Origin: Cristatella mucedo
Taxonomy: Eukaryota; Bryozoa; Phylactolaemata; Cristatellidae
Length of the DNA stretch: 64,000 nucleotides
Assembly: GCA_009760855.2 (NCBI GenBank)
Contig: WPIO01000003.1
Location: 14,483,501 to 14,547,500, forward strand
Direction of reading: 5' to 3'
Each line of letters opens with the position of its first letter. Position 1 is the stretch's first letter. The translations under genes were made by a program, and so were the position numbers. The notes beneath the pieces were generated by a model. That model did not search any database. It was not told the origin of the DNA and worked only from the letters and a program-made list of their open reading frames with translations. Shown piece by piece: positions 12,714 through 23,524 of this stretch.

Positions 12714-13744
12714 GTTGGGGAGTGCGAGAGTAATAAAGTGAGAGAAAGGGGCCTAAAGTCGAGGCCTAAAAGTGCGTTGCATTTTTTAAAAGGGCTAGAC
12801 TGATGACCCACCGCCAATCGCGAATACGCTCTGACCTCTCTCACTGAGGTAGGACGCAGCCTAGCTTAGCACTGCATCATGGATGATATGGCGTGTTTGA
12901 GAGGAGCTCCAGAAGGATCTGGTGTGAAATTGAATCAAATGATGCTGAGAGAACTAGACGACCCAACCCTGATCAGCTTTATTCAGAAGGTCAGTGGATA
13001 CCCAAAGCAGATCGGTGTTTTGAATGACTGTCTCTAAAAAAAAATTCTATTGGCACTAGATAGTAAGATCCTACGAATTGATATAATTTTCTAGCAACTA
13101 CTTCACCAAATGTTAGCATTTTGGATAAGAATAGAGATGGCTAAGTGGACCACAGTTACTCCAATTTTCGTGGCCTTGTTGACGTTTTAATGAGTGTCCT
13201 GAATACAGCTGGGTTCGGAGGGGCGTGGACCTACGCTGTAATCAGGAACATGCTTTACAATATTTGTTATAACGGGTCCAAAAATGCCGGTGCACCTCAT
13301 AAAAAGAATTCTCGGAACAGAGGGAAGAGTACTGGTGCTTCTGTTAGCTGAGGAAACTGCAGGCTGAATCCGCTTTACGGCCAGCGTGCCCATACATACT
13401 ACGCCGGGCGGTTTCACCTAGACCGCAGTGCAGCAGCACCTGCTGACTCAAAACACCGGGCCTATTTTTACAGCCACAGACCACTAGCGATTGGCCAGAT
13501 GTCACGTGATACGGTGCAAGCTCTATCTCGCAGATGCTTTATTAAACGCTCGTAGCTTTCTCAGTCATTGACTAGTAAATGTCTCACAGGAACAAGGTTA
13601 GTGACGAGTTCGTGCAGAAGAGGCCCACTAGAAGAAGAGAGGGAGCAGGAGCAAGGAGACGTGGATTTGCAGCGATATTGCCATCTGGGAGAAAATGGGG
13701 CGATGCAATTGCTCATGCAATCTGTTACATTTTTTCTGTGACAG
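12714..13744. other. No gene seen
   Basis: Unassigned DNA leading into the family 2 LINE. The ORF of that LINE appears to start within it (ATG 13579), but the first ~90 codons show no RT motif. Confidence 0.4.
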
Positions 13745-14345
13745 ATTTATGGTATTTTCTCGGTGCCAGCTGCACACTAACGCACAGTGGCTCTCAGAGC
13801 CTTTGTGCGTTGCCCGATCGGGCCCCTGCATTGTGTGTTGGCTGTCAGAGCCTCCAGGCACTTCCAGAAGTTCTTACGCTGACCCACAAGGCCCGCCACG
13901 GCTTGGCTCCTTCATACCTATCTGAACTGCTGCATCAGTTCCAGCCTGTTCGCGCCCTCAGGTCCTGTGTGGACAATAAATTAGCTGTCCCATTCCTCCG
14001 CTTACAGACAGTTGGCGACAGAAGCTTTAGCTCTGCAGGTCCTAGACTGTGGAACTCGCTTCCACAATTCTTACGCAACGACATCTACTCTCCAACTGCC
14101 GACTATGGCACATCTTTTTCAGCGGTCCTGAACTGCTACTTCTATGCTACTCACTACCTCAACTGCTCTCCTGACTCTGCTATGCTTCCCACTTTCTCTT
14201 TGTTGCGTGAGACGAAGTCTGTTGGCTACCGAATGCATACCGAAAGCCGCTTAGGCTGTGAGTGCGCTATACAAAACTCTCCTGCGTAACACCCACATGG
14301 TCTTTATGACTTTGTGGAGTTACTGACGGAGATACATATATACAT
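13745..14345 (+). mobile_element. LINE family 2, C-terminal RT region and 3′ UTR
   Basis: An open frame through 14289 encodes A-R-H-G-L-A-P-S-Y-L-S-E-L-L, R-A-L-R-S, L-A-V-P-F-L-R-L-Q and V-G-D-R-S-F-S-S-A-G-P-R-L-W-N-S-L-P, the standard post-RT block of Jockey/CR1-type LINEs. A 3′ UTR shared with 8585–8945 follows, with an ATACAT-type end. It is the best-preserved coding remnant of this family here, yet 5′-truncated. Confidence 0.85.
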
Positions 14346-15384
14346 ATAAGAACGGGCCAACCAGGATGCAGTCCTCTATTCCGGTACTGCCATTAATCAG
14401 CTGCAGCCGTGCTCCGCCGGTACGAGTACCCTGATTACCATAAGTACGGTACATCAGGCCCCCTATGACACACAAACACGCAGGCAGGAGGGCGCTCTGG
14501 AGGTACTGCTAGGCGATCTGGTCCGCTCATTAAAACTCACTACCTGTGAATATGTATTTCTTAGCAGTATTTTGTCTTAAGAACGTAACAGTATTCGTAG
14601 TTTATGGGCACATGGTGGTTAGTGCCTTGTTATTCCCGCTAAGGCCCGTATAAGGCCAAATAGAGTTATGGGCCTGTTAGTCATGCTGTGGCCAGTGGCC
14701 TGGTGGCGTTTCTAGCACTGCTGCTGGTTTATAAGCCAGTGCCATTAATGGCGGCGATGGTTTGATAAGGGGCGACTCACGGTCTGAAAAGGAGCGGTTG
14801 AGTTTCGACGAGGATGTTGGAGAGAGCCCTGCCAAGCCATTGCATGCCGGCCCCCCAACTTCGAGCGTCCTTGAAATTATACTTTGTATTGAACCCGCCA
14901 AGGTGTTACTGTGTCTTTGTGGGTGCACCGTTCTCAATTAACTTATTTTTTTTCTATGCAGAATCGTTTTACACACGCTGCAACATCATCACATGGATCA
15001 CAGGTCAGCATGTGACTTGATCTTAACTAGTATTAGTCTTTTGCTGCATTGGTTGCTGCTTGCTCAATCATGTCCTCACTGTGGGAGCTCTTGTCAAGAT
15101 GGCTATGTCACGACTGAGCCTTTCGCGTGCAATTGGTCATTATCTGCCTATGCTCGAGTAGTGAAGGGACTTGCATTTATTCGCTGCTGTTTATGATCAA
15201 GGAGAGACAGCAGGCAGCAATGCAGCCTACGGCAGTAGCCACTTCAGCTACAACATGGCCTTTTACTCTCTGTGTTGATTGCCTAGCCCGACACGGTTGT
15301 ATTCGCAAGCCCTATTCGAATTATTCCATGCCGAGCCGGGAGTAGTTTTCGGATGAATCTGAGCACCACTTGCGTCTGCTTGGA
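14346..15384. other. No gene seen
   Basis: Moderately GC-rich in 14390–14870. ORFs of up to 86 codons on both strands have no recognisable motif. Confidence 0.4.
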
Positions 15385-15545
15385 TCTTCGAGCTCGTACG
15401 TGCTAGCGTCTGCACGCCTTTATCGACCGAGGTCAAAGTGAATGCATTTGATGGCCGAGGTTGCGGGCTCAGGACCTGTGGCATATGTACAGGCGCCTGA
15501 ATAGAGATAAAGTTTTCTTAGAGTGCTACGCAAATAATATATATA
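15385..15545 (+). mobile_element. SINE-B (tRNA-like head with LINE-like tail), copy 1
   Basis: Aligns with the − strand copy at 59235–59385: GACC(G/A)AGGTCAA(A/G)GTGAATG, a degenerate box B (GCGGGCTCAGGACC), GTGGCATA, then the tail GCGCCTGAATAGAGAT…CTTAGAGTGCTACGC and an AT-rich end resembling the LINE family 1 3′ end. Confidence 0.6.
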
Positions 15546-15619
15546 AATTATTAACATCATCTTGTGATCACTGAAGATGCAAGTTATATTCACGAATTAA
15601 GATTACTCCCACCCGTCTT

Positions 15620-15789
15620 TTCCGTCCTGTCTGGTTCTGGATGTCTTAGCATGCTCTCAAAGCGTTAAAATAGTCCCTTTATTCTCTGGCTCCAACCTAC
15701 CTATCAATACTTCTCCCCACAAGGCGAAGAATCTTAATGCCCACTGTTCTGACTCGAATCGCTGACCCATGCCTCGAATGAACCTCATT
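15620..15789 (+). mobile_element. LINE family 1 fragment
   Basis: TTTATTCTCTGGCTCCAACCTACCTATC corresponds to the S-L-A-P-T-Y-L-S part of the C-terminal block. It is degenerate and runs into SINE-B copy 2. Confidence 0.5.
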
Positions 15790-15925
15790 GCCGAGCTGGT
15801 TTGGCCCACTAGCTTAGGTGCTCGAAGCGACCAAGGTTTACCCGATTTCATGAGCTCGAGTCCCATGGCATATTTGAAGTATCTGAATAAAGATTAATTT
15901 CTCTAAAGATGCTATATAAATAAAT
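15790..15925 (+). mobile_element. SINE-B, copy 2
   Basis: TTTGGCCCACTAGCTTAGGTGC (box A-like) and TGAGCTCGAGTCCCATGGC (box B-like) are followed by a GAATAAAGATTAATTTCTCT tail and a short TTATTATT run. Confidence 0.65.
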
Positions 15926-15974
15926 TATTATTAAATCCTCATTATCTTAACGCACCGGGTGTGGTGTGATATTC

Positions 15975-16460
15975 GCTTTGTATATCAACCCATCGGAGAC
16001 AGTGCCTTTAGTTCCTATGCTCCCAAAGCCTGGAAATCCCTACGGATGGAGATCACAACGTCCCCTGACATGACGACATTTAAAAAAAAGCTTAACACGC
16101 ACCTGTTTAAAACAGCATTTGGTGGGTCTTGGTGATTCTTCGTCTCTCGTGTGCATGTACCAGCACACTAGGTCAGATGGTTGCTTTTGTGACCTCGGTC
16201 CCGAGGTCGTGGGTTCGATTCCTGCGGTTGGCGATCCTTTATCACCACGGCAAGCGTTGGTGATAGCGGTAAAGGCTCTCCTGTAACTATACAAACAGAG
16301 GCTGTTTAATCAGCTAGGATTTCTTTCCTTATTTATACTGTGCCTTTGTTTGCAGATAATACCACCAATCATTTGTTAATGCTTTCTATACAGCATCTGT
16401 AAAGTGCCTAGAAAGAATCAGTTCTCTGAGGGCATTATATAAATGTATTATAATAATTAC
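15975..16460 (+). mobile_element. LINE family 1, 3′ end, split by a SINE-A
   Basis: 15975–16135 encodes F-S-S-Y-A-P-K-A-W-K-S-L, then F-K-K-K-L and F-K-T-A-F-G-G-S, ending in a stop. After the SINE at 16152–16318, the 3′ UTR resumes and ends with GTGCCTAGAAAG…TTCTCTGAGGGC and an ATT-rich end at 16460. Confidence 0.75.
16152..16318 (+). mobile_element. SINE-A, inserted in LINE 3′ UTR
   Basis: Box A-like CACACTAGGTCAGATGG and box B GGGTTCGATTCC about 45 bases later, then GGCGATCC, GGTGATAGCGG and the typical 3′ end AGGCTGTTTAATCAGCTAG. Confidence 0.8.
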
Positions 16461-16869
16461 TATAACCTCATTACCTTGCCACGTGGGTTTTGCTGCGATA
16501 TTCGCTTGGTTTGCTTCTTAGAAAGACTTTTTCCGGTAGATGTAGTCACTCTATTTCTTGGCCCATCGGACCGTGGTGCCTCGTTCTTTTTCCCTACTTC
16601 ATACTCATCTGGCCTGTACTCGAGAGATCCCATGAAGGGAAGCTGATAGCGGTCGAGTTGCCGTGCCAGCCGGTGTTGCTGAATCCGCCCACTGCATCCT
16701 GCCCGCTGGCAGCCTATCAAACTCCCACTGAGCTCTCAGCGATGCTGCCCATGGCAGCTGATATTTCAATTGATTTGTCGGGCGGATAGTAGATTGTCCC
16801 AGCAGGGCGCGCCTCATGCTTTCGCTTTCGCGTGAGCATGAAAGAGTAGCCGTTGACCGCAGGACCTGC
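16461..16869. other. No gene seen
   Basis: Unassigned DNA with overlapping ORFs on both strands, none with a recognisable motif. Confidence 0.4.
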
Positions 16870-17160
16870 AGTGCTACCTTGTAAGCACGTGTACCTCCAG
16901 CACTGCAGAACTCAATCCCACAATTCTTGTGAAGCGACATCTACTGTCCTGCTGTCGACTATGGCATACCCTTTCCTGCCGTCCTGAGGTGCTACTTCCA
17001 CGTTACTCACTACCTCGACTGCTCTTCCGACTCGGCTATGTTCCTCGCTTTCTCTTTATTGCGTGAGATAAAGTACCCTGGCAACCAAAGGCCTACCGAA
17101 CTCTCCTGCGTAACAACCACATAGCCTTTGTGGAGTTACAGGAGGAGATACATTTCATTT
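16870..17160 (+). mobile_element. LINE family 2, degenerate 3′ end
   Basis: Diverged copy of 14040–14335: CAATTCTTGTGAAGCGACATC, CTCACTACCTCGACTGCTC, TTTATTGCGTGAGATAAAGT, ending near AGGAGATACATTTC. A ~60-base internal deletion is visible relative to the other copies. Confidence 0.75.
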
Positions 17161-17296
17161 GTAATATCCCGCCGACGCACAAGAGTTTTACCGGCGCAGC
17201 CGTGAGCCTTAACCTTACTTTTTATTTATGAAAAGATACATGGCGCCGCTGTATGTTTCATGACACTGTCCCCTACGGCTACTATGGCTCACCTCG

Positions 17297-17710
17297 AAGG
17301 CGGACCGATACAGCACCGCAAGATGCGAGCAGCTAGCTGAGTAGCCTGCAGGACATAACTGAACAGTCCAAGTTGCACTTCACTGTTCGTCGCTGTAGGT
17401 TCGACTCTCGTGCTCTCGAAGCGTAGTCTCTCATCGACTATGGAAGCTGCAGCCCCGAGCTCTGTTAGTCATCCCGTCATTTTCCCTCTCCTCTAAACAC
17501 CTGACCTCGGGAGTAGCTGCTATTTCTACTTAAGCTCATTAGTCGGTGCACATCATGACCCTATCGCTTGCACAGAGCTCCATTCTAACCTGAGCTAGGC
17601 GGATCAGAAGCCAGGTCTGTACTAGGTGCCCTAGTCGAACCTACTAAGGCAAGGGCTCTAATTGCGGGTAGCCTAACAGCTGACCCAGTGCATTGCTAAC
17701 AACTGCTCAG
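17297..17710. repeat. Repeat B, copy 2
   Basis: Long diverged match to 9376–9890. It is preceded by GGCTCACC, which resembles the end of a − strand SINE-A as at 19510–19525, suggesting a SINE once sat here too. Confidence 0.6.
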
Positions 17711-18087
17711 GAGACCATGTAATTTGTTCAAGGCCTCCTGCGTCTAGCCCTCGGTGTTACTTGCTGCTCTGATGAATAAACAATAGGTTCCGATCGAGCT
17801 CAGAGCTAGCGAATACATGTACACAGAATCAGTTTTACAGGAGTTGTTTAAAAACTTGCAAATACACGAGATGGCCAGAATACAAACGTATTATTTCCCT
17901 GCCCTTAGCCCACTGCAAGAATATTTCGACTGAGCACTTTGACAATCCACTTTAATTAGCTATAAACATAAATATCGAGCTGGTCAGCCAACAGACCCCA
18001 ACCCACCTCGTACCGCCTGCCACGGCCCTTCAGCCTTCCTGCAATTGTCTACCCCTGGCAACGTCAATGTTAAAGCTTAGCTGACTC

Positions 18088-18226
18088 AATTGCCTCGTTT
18101 ATATAGCGGCGCAAGAGCCTTAATGACTATCATCGCAGCGTGCGGTCGGCAAATAATGGCTCACCCACTACAGAGCTCGAACTCACGACCTCGATTGTGA
18201 AGAGCGAGCACCTTCACTCTGGGCTC
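18088..18226 (-). mobile_element. SINE-A
   Basis: On − a box A-like GGGCTCAGAGTGAAGG-type segment, box B GAGTTCGAGCTC, GTGAGCCATTATTTGCC and a TATATAAACGAGGC end. Confidence 0.65.
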
Positions 18227-18580
18227 AGACCCGGGAGGGGGGCAATGTCTGGACCCTCCTTCTCTTAGCTCATGCTAAGCCTATGCCTATGCCGACTGTG
18301 TTTCTCAGCCTAGGCAGTTTGACGTGGATTTCAACGCAGCCAACTCACCACTTCCCGTTCCCTACCTTCTAGTCACTAATATTCCAGGCAGCACGCTAAC
18401 ACACCGGTGGGAACTTTCCATTGAGTTATGTCTAGTGACTAAGCTGAGAAAGGGGCCAGATGTTGAACTCGCCAGTGCAGCCACGAAGAAGGCTATATGA
18501 CTATATGAAAATATACATAAACAAGATATATATACAAGAAGGCTATATGGGTGTTTGGGGTGGACAGACCCATACCCCCC
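18227..18580. other. No gene seen
   Basis: Unassigned; includes a small TATAT-rich segment around 18505–18550. The + ORF 18460–18783 has no motif and runs into repeat C. Confidence 0.4.
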
Positions 18581-18581
18581 T

Positions 18582-18955
18582 CAATTCGGTCCGGTGGGGT
18601 GGAACCAAAGACCAGTTGCCACGTTTCTCTAAGCCTCTGGTAAATCATTTAAGAACGGGCTGTTGGTCACGCGACCTTAAACTGCGGCCTGGCGAAGCCG
18701 CTCGTGACCGTACGGATACGGCGGTGTGCTGGATCAGCTCGAAAATGACTGCCGAAACATTATTCGTGGTTCATGAACTTTAACAGCTAGGAACAAGCTA
18801 TTTCATAGTACATGGTTAGGTGGCGTAAAAGCCGAAGTCGTGAATAAGTCTGCTAGTTGAGCTCTAGTTTTGCGCCAGGTTAGAGTTCCACCCAAGGCTT
18901 TTTGCGAGTCGGCAGTTGAGAGGTGCCCTGGGTGCGGTACGTTAGTTGTTGTATG
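18582..18955 (+). repeat. Repeat C, copy 1
   Basis: About 375 bases repeated at 19577–19957 with roughly 90% identity by eye (shared GGGCTGTTGGTCACG, CTGCCGAAACATTATTC, CATAGTACATGGTTAGGTGG, TTTTTGCGAGTCGGCAG). Confidence 0.85.
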
Positions 18956-19094
18956 ATATTTGTATTTCATACTCCCAGCCGCACAGCCATCTGTCAAACC
19001 GGCTTACCCACTTCACGCAGAGCTGCAATTGCATGCAATTTTGTGTGTACATATCAGGGAGACCTGGACACTGCTTGCTTGTCTAGAATGTCGC

Positions 19095-19545
19095 TGTAAC
19101 CTCGCGGGGATTGCTCGTCCCCAGGTTCTCTACCGGTGGACTCTGCGATGCAGCGCTGCAGTGCGGTTAAAACACAAGCGGCCACAACTGGGCGCCGAAA
19201 GCGACAGTTAATATAGGGCCCGATGGTAGTGGTTACGCGCCGGCACAAGCACTTTCCGCAGCGCGAACCAGACCAATGGAGTTAACTGTGCGAGCTCCCG
19301 AAGCCAGCGTTTAATAAACTACCTTATGGGCGCGTCGCTAGCGATGGTCCCAAAATACTAGCTGATTTAACAGCCTCTTTTTATATAGAGACAGATTAGC
19401 CTTGACGGCTATCACCACCGCTTGCAGTGGCGATTAGGGATCGCCCACCACAAGATTCGAACCCACGACCTCGGGCTGAGGTCGTGAAAAGCAATCGCCT
19501 TACCTAGTGAGCCATTACGGCTCACCCCGAAGGCGGACTGATACA
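19095..19545. repeat. LTR-like repeat A, copy 2, split by a SINE-A
   Basis: TGTAACC…TACA, matching 9045–9388 without the internal tandem duplication. The SINE-A at 19352–19516 is inserted between CTAGCGATGG and CGAAGGCGG; these are adjacent in copy 1 (9361–9377). Confidence 0.6.
19352..19516 (-). mobile_element. SINE-A, best-preserved copy
   Basis: On − the order is TGAGCCGTAATGGCTCACTA head, box A TGGCTCACTAGG, box B GGGTTCGAATC, GGCGATCC, GGTGGTGATAGCC, then an AAAGAGGCTGTTAAATCAGC end. The A–B spacing and sequence are those of a tRNA-derived Pol III promoter. Confidence 0.85.
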
Positions 19546-19576
19546 TCACCGAAAGATGCGAGCAGCTAGGTAAGTA

Positions 19577-19957
19577 GCCTGCAGAAGTCGGTCCGGTAGG
19601 GTGGGACCAAAGCCCAGTGACCACGTTTCTCTAAGCCTCTGGCGAACCATTTGAAAACGGGCTGTTGGTCACGTGACCTTAAACTGTAGCCTGGTGAAGC
19701 CGGTCGCGACCACAAAGATACGGCGGCGTGCTGGATCAGCTCGATTATGACTGCCGAAACATTATTCTTGGTTCAGAACTTTAACAGCTAGGAACAAGCT
19801 ATTTCATAGTACATGGTTAGGTGGCGAAAAGCCGAAGTCATGAATAAGTCTGCTAGTTGAGCTCTAGTTTTGTGCCAGGTTAGAGTTGCACCCGAGGCTT
19901 TTTGCGAGTCGGCAGTTGAGAGGTGGCCTGAGCGCCGTACGATAGCTGTTGTATGTC
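19577..19957 (+). repeat. Repeat C, copy 2
   Basis: Direct repeat of 18582–18955. It follows repeat A and ~30 bases of repeat B, so A, B and C may be parts of one composite element. It lacks the clear TG…CA ends that would make it an LTR pair. Confidence 0.8.
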
Positions 19958-21034
19958 ATGGCTGACGCTGGCCGCCTGCACTCCTCTGTCGCTGTTGAAT
20001 GGGCGTTTTTCGACGCTATGGATATGGACTTTGGATATCAAGGTACGCATTCCGCAATTCGCAACTGTTGGCAGTTTCCGCAACCTGCTTGCGTCGGTCC
20101 TGCACCTGCGTATCATTAGCAGCCGCTCAGAGGTTCAGGGCCTCGCCTGTATTTAAGACGCTTCGGAGAGGACGAGCGCTGTTATGTGCGTTGTGCTTGC
20201 CGTATAATTCTGTCTGGACGTAGAAGTAGCTAAAACAAAACCCGTTTGAACCCATATTCTCACGTTTCTCGGCACTGTCTGGTTTCCATGTTTCCTTCGC
20301 TGTCCCATAAGCTGAATACAGTCAACTCCGCTTTTACGCTCAGGCCGGCAGGTGGGCATTTTTATATGCGCAGTATTCCCATATGCAAAAAGATCTGGGA
20401 CGCAGAACTGCTATTCTTATATGCGGAGTATTACAATATCCGATAATCTTACAAGCGAAGTCAACTGTATTTCCATTTATTGTGGGAAAGAAATTCGCAC
20501 GTGCGTGCTAACACTTGCACATACATTTAATGTTCTTCTACGTCCAAACAACTAAGAACACACACACACACACACATACACACGCACACTCATCTGTTTG
20601 AGTAGGATTACCAATTAGTTCCTATAGAAACGTTCGTCGTCCGTCGGAAAAGACTAGCGCCCCTACAACGCTGTGTTTCGGCCTAGTTCTGAGCGGACGA
20701 GGAAGCTGCACATCACTTTTGTAGCATCACATCTGAGAGATTTTGACTGATGCGATATTGTTAACAGTTACAGAATAATTGCTTTTAAGTAGCTATGCCA
20801 TCATCTACGTCTAGGCGTCGGAAAAAGCCTACGGTGAAATATTCTGGAAGCTGTGCTTTAAACTTCGAGTCAGGAAGCTGAGTTGTGATTTTTGGCTTCG
20901 TACTAGAATTGTTGCTTGCTAGGGCTGGTGATGGATACCTGCATCCCTCTATGCTGCCGAATAGACCGCTCTGCGCTATTGCTAAGGATTTTTTATATTA
21001 AGGTACGGGCGCTCTTCATCGATGCCTTTTTCTG
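19958..21034. other. No gene seen
   Basis: Includes a (CA)n tract at about 20558–20590. Segments near 20030 and 20985–21025 resemble the outer end of the foldback element at 46690–46780 (AAGGTA-GGG-GCTCTTC). Confidence 0.4.
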
Positions 21035-21039
21035 CCACT

Positions 21040-21155
21040 GTCGGTATGCGTGAGGGTATTTTCACCGAAAGCCGCGAGGGTATTTTCGAGGGTATTTTCA
21101 CCGCACCTATAAGCCGCGAGGGTATTTTCGAGGGTATTTTCGCCGCACCTGTAAC
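21040..21155 (+). repeat. Nested tandem repeat, GAGGGTATTTTC units
   Basis: The 12-base unit GAGGGTATTTTC occurs five times, within a ~48-base higher-order unit present twice. On − it gives the repeated E-N-T-L translation; no coding role is supported. Confidence 0.8.
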
Positions 21156-21334
21156 CATATATAACCCGCAAGCCGAGCTCCAAGACTTGGGGCTTCACTG
21201 GTATTTGTCGTGCATCGACAAGGACTAGCACCGTTACGAATGCTGCGTTTGCGGACTAAGGACTTCACAGAAAAGCTGCTACGGTGGTTCTTTATCATTA
21301 TTTGCCGTTGGATTATTATGAACGATGCATATCG

Positions 21335-21505
21335 TTCACTGGGCCAAGACACCCCTGGAGGTAAGGCGCTCATTCTTCCCGACTGTGGCCGTGGGTTCGA
21401 TTCCTGCCATTTGGTGATTCGGTATTGTCAATTGCAAACGGTGGTGATAGCCTACAAGACTCTTCTGCCCCTATAAAATGAAGCTGCTAAATTGGCTAAG
21501 ATTAT
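21335..21505 (+). mobile_element. SINE-A
   Basis: GGCCAAGACACCCCTGGAGG-type head, box B GGGTTCGATTCC, GGTGGTGATAGCC and a TATAAAATGAAGCTGCTAAA end. Confidence 0.7.
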
Positions 21506-21589
21506 TTTAAGCAAACAAGCCGAGGTGCCATTATGAAGCTGTGCATTCTTGGGTAATTTTATGCGTAAATTCCATTCATTGCTAGCCGG

Positions 21590-21710
21590 TCGATAAGTAA
21601 ATGGGTTGATGAGTAATAAGTAAGTGGGTTGATGAGTAAGTGGGTTGATGAGTAAGTGGGTTGTTAAGTAAGCTCGTTGTTGAGTAAGTGGATTGTTGAG
21701 TAGGTGATTG
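21590..21710 (+). repeat. 16-bp minisatellite
   Basis: Unit GGGTTGATGAGTAAGT, six to seven diverging copies. Confidence 0.85.
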
Positions 21711-22884
21711 CGTGCTCCAGAGTAGGGTATCTTTGTTGACAACCTCTTGAAGTTGAAACTATTATTCGTAAGACAGCCTCTAGTGTCAGTAATCCTTTTC
21801 GGTTCACTTGCAGAATTAAAGTGACTTGAAACAATGTATGACTAAGATTCTTACTGATTTCTTGGTTTTCTTGGGTCTATACTCTATACTAGCACAGGAG
21901 CCGAATGTTAAAATACACTAACTCAATACTGGCCAGGGCAGCCGAGAATATCTACTAAGACTCTGCATTTGTTCTAACTACGTATGATTGGTCTTAATCA
22001 AAGAAATGCAGTCTTTTTTTGTCTAGAGGAGCTTCGGTAGCTCCGAGTTGGTCAGTAGATACTGCGTAAAAAACCTCTTCCTCTAACCCAGAGGCCCAGC
22101 ATTTATTGACTCAATGTTCAGGCTGAACTGCAGTAACATAAGCTATTTGCTCCTTTCTAGTGCACTCTAAGGACAATTAAGTATTATTAACCAATAGCAT
22201 TTTTAAAGTAATACTATTGTCGAGACTCCTTTTCGTTAAAAGCTTAAAATTGGTCCTTAAAGCCTCGACTTTAGATTTCCACTGCGTTCTGGAGTCGAAT
22301 CCTGGTGTACTGTGTCAAATTAATGAGTAAATGTTTCAATTGTGTGCCAATCTGCAATCATTACGTGTGCTGCGGCCGGCAACAACAGTTTACTCTGTTT
22401 ACTCTGCTTATGTGGGTTGAGGCAAGTAGAGAAAACCCTCACAAGTGGTCTACTGTAGTGTCTTTGGCAGCCCGTGAATCGTTGAATATGTAAGTGTGGC
22501 CTTCAAACTTGGAGGCGAGCAAAGAAGTATCTTCAAAGTGCAGTGCAAGCTGAGTTCATCGGTAGTTTGGCATAGAGCTCTTTCAAAACTATGTGCTTGT
22601 CATTAATAATAACTATACTGGCATGCAAATAAAAGCTGTTTGCCACTTGTTTTCAATCCAATAGGGGATTTGAGTAAACGTGGGATGCTCTTACATAATC
22701 TGTAACTCGTTTTAACCCACCACGTCACGGAATTTTAAAAATGAGCATCTTATGGTAATTTCAGTTGCAGTACTTTTTTAAAATGCAGTACAGTTTTTAC
22801 AAGGTTTAATAAGTTTAATAACGATGTTTAATAAAAAAACCTATAATCTAGATTATTTACAATTTGAACCTAAGTCGAAGTTGC
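21711..22884. other. No gene seen
   Basis: AT-rich DNA with no recognised repeat. The sequence around 22425–22600 resembles 7735–7870 (GTAGAG-AAACC-TCACAAG-GGTCTACT), so an older duplicated piece is present. Confidence 0.4.
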
Positions 22885-22990
22885 CACAACACACGACTTT
22901 ATGCTGACCTACCCTGGCTCCTAGTCAAGGAACGTACCGAATTCAAGGTTTTTTCACTTTCATTCTTTGGCTCCAGCTTACCTATGTACC
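22885..22990 (+). mobile_element. LINE family 1 fragment
   Basis: Encodes Y-A-D-L-P-W-L-L-V-K-E-R and E-F-K-V, matching the A-D-L-H-W-L-P-V-K block; interrupted at 22990. Confidence 0.6.
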
Positions 22991-23520
22991 CAGGCTAGGT
23001 TCAGTTGGCTGGAACTGGACGGCTGTAATGTGGTACGGGTCACCGGCTAGGCCGGGTTGGACCTGGGTAGGGTCAAATGTGCCTTGGCGAGAGGTCACCG
23101 GGGCTCTTGGGTAGGAGAAGGTGTCGGAGTTAGTCGAGATGTTAGACTCCAGGTCTTGCCGATGTATGCATCTCGATGGGTGCGGGCGTGCTCCAGCGAT
23201 GCCGCCACGCACGAAAGGCACCGAGTGCCCAAGGCCCGAGCGGAGCTGCATAGCAAGCTCGTTGTCGTGACTTGTATATACCGCGTTCCCCACGTAGCCT
23301 GTTCGTGGCCCTCCCCTGCATGAGTTGGAGTCTTTCGGCGGAAGCTCTCGACTGTGGTAGACGTCAACTCAGACTAGCCAAGTTGCTTATCTAGCCGGAT
23401 CTTTTACGGCATACGCTCGTACTGTTGGAATGGAGTAGGTACAACGGAGGGACTGTGGAAGCCGACCGACCAACTAACACGTTTGTTCACCCTTGCTACG
23501 TTTTCTTGCTCCCGTATAGT
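22991..23520. other. GC-rich segment of unknown origin
   Basis: GC-rich DNA to about 23345 with overlapping ORFs on both strands (− 22982–23293, 103 codons). It sits between a LINE fragment and the next LINE copy and is compositionally distinct, so it may be an insertion. No domain or terminal repeat recognised. Confidence 0.35.
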
Positions 23521-23524
23521 GTAC

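Noticed and set aside
16200-16222. Functional tRNA gene because of a good box B
   Set aside because: No cloverleaf closes around it; box A/B plus a shared 3′ body repeated many times identify a SINE.
18582-19957. Repeat C copies as the LTRs of one element
   Set aside because: The interior is only ~0.6 kb, made of other repeats; no TG…CA ends, PBS or polypurine tract could be found.
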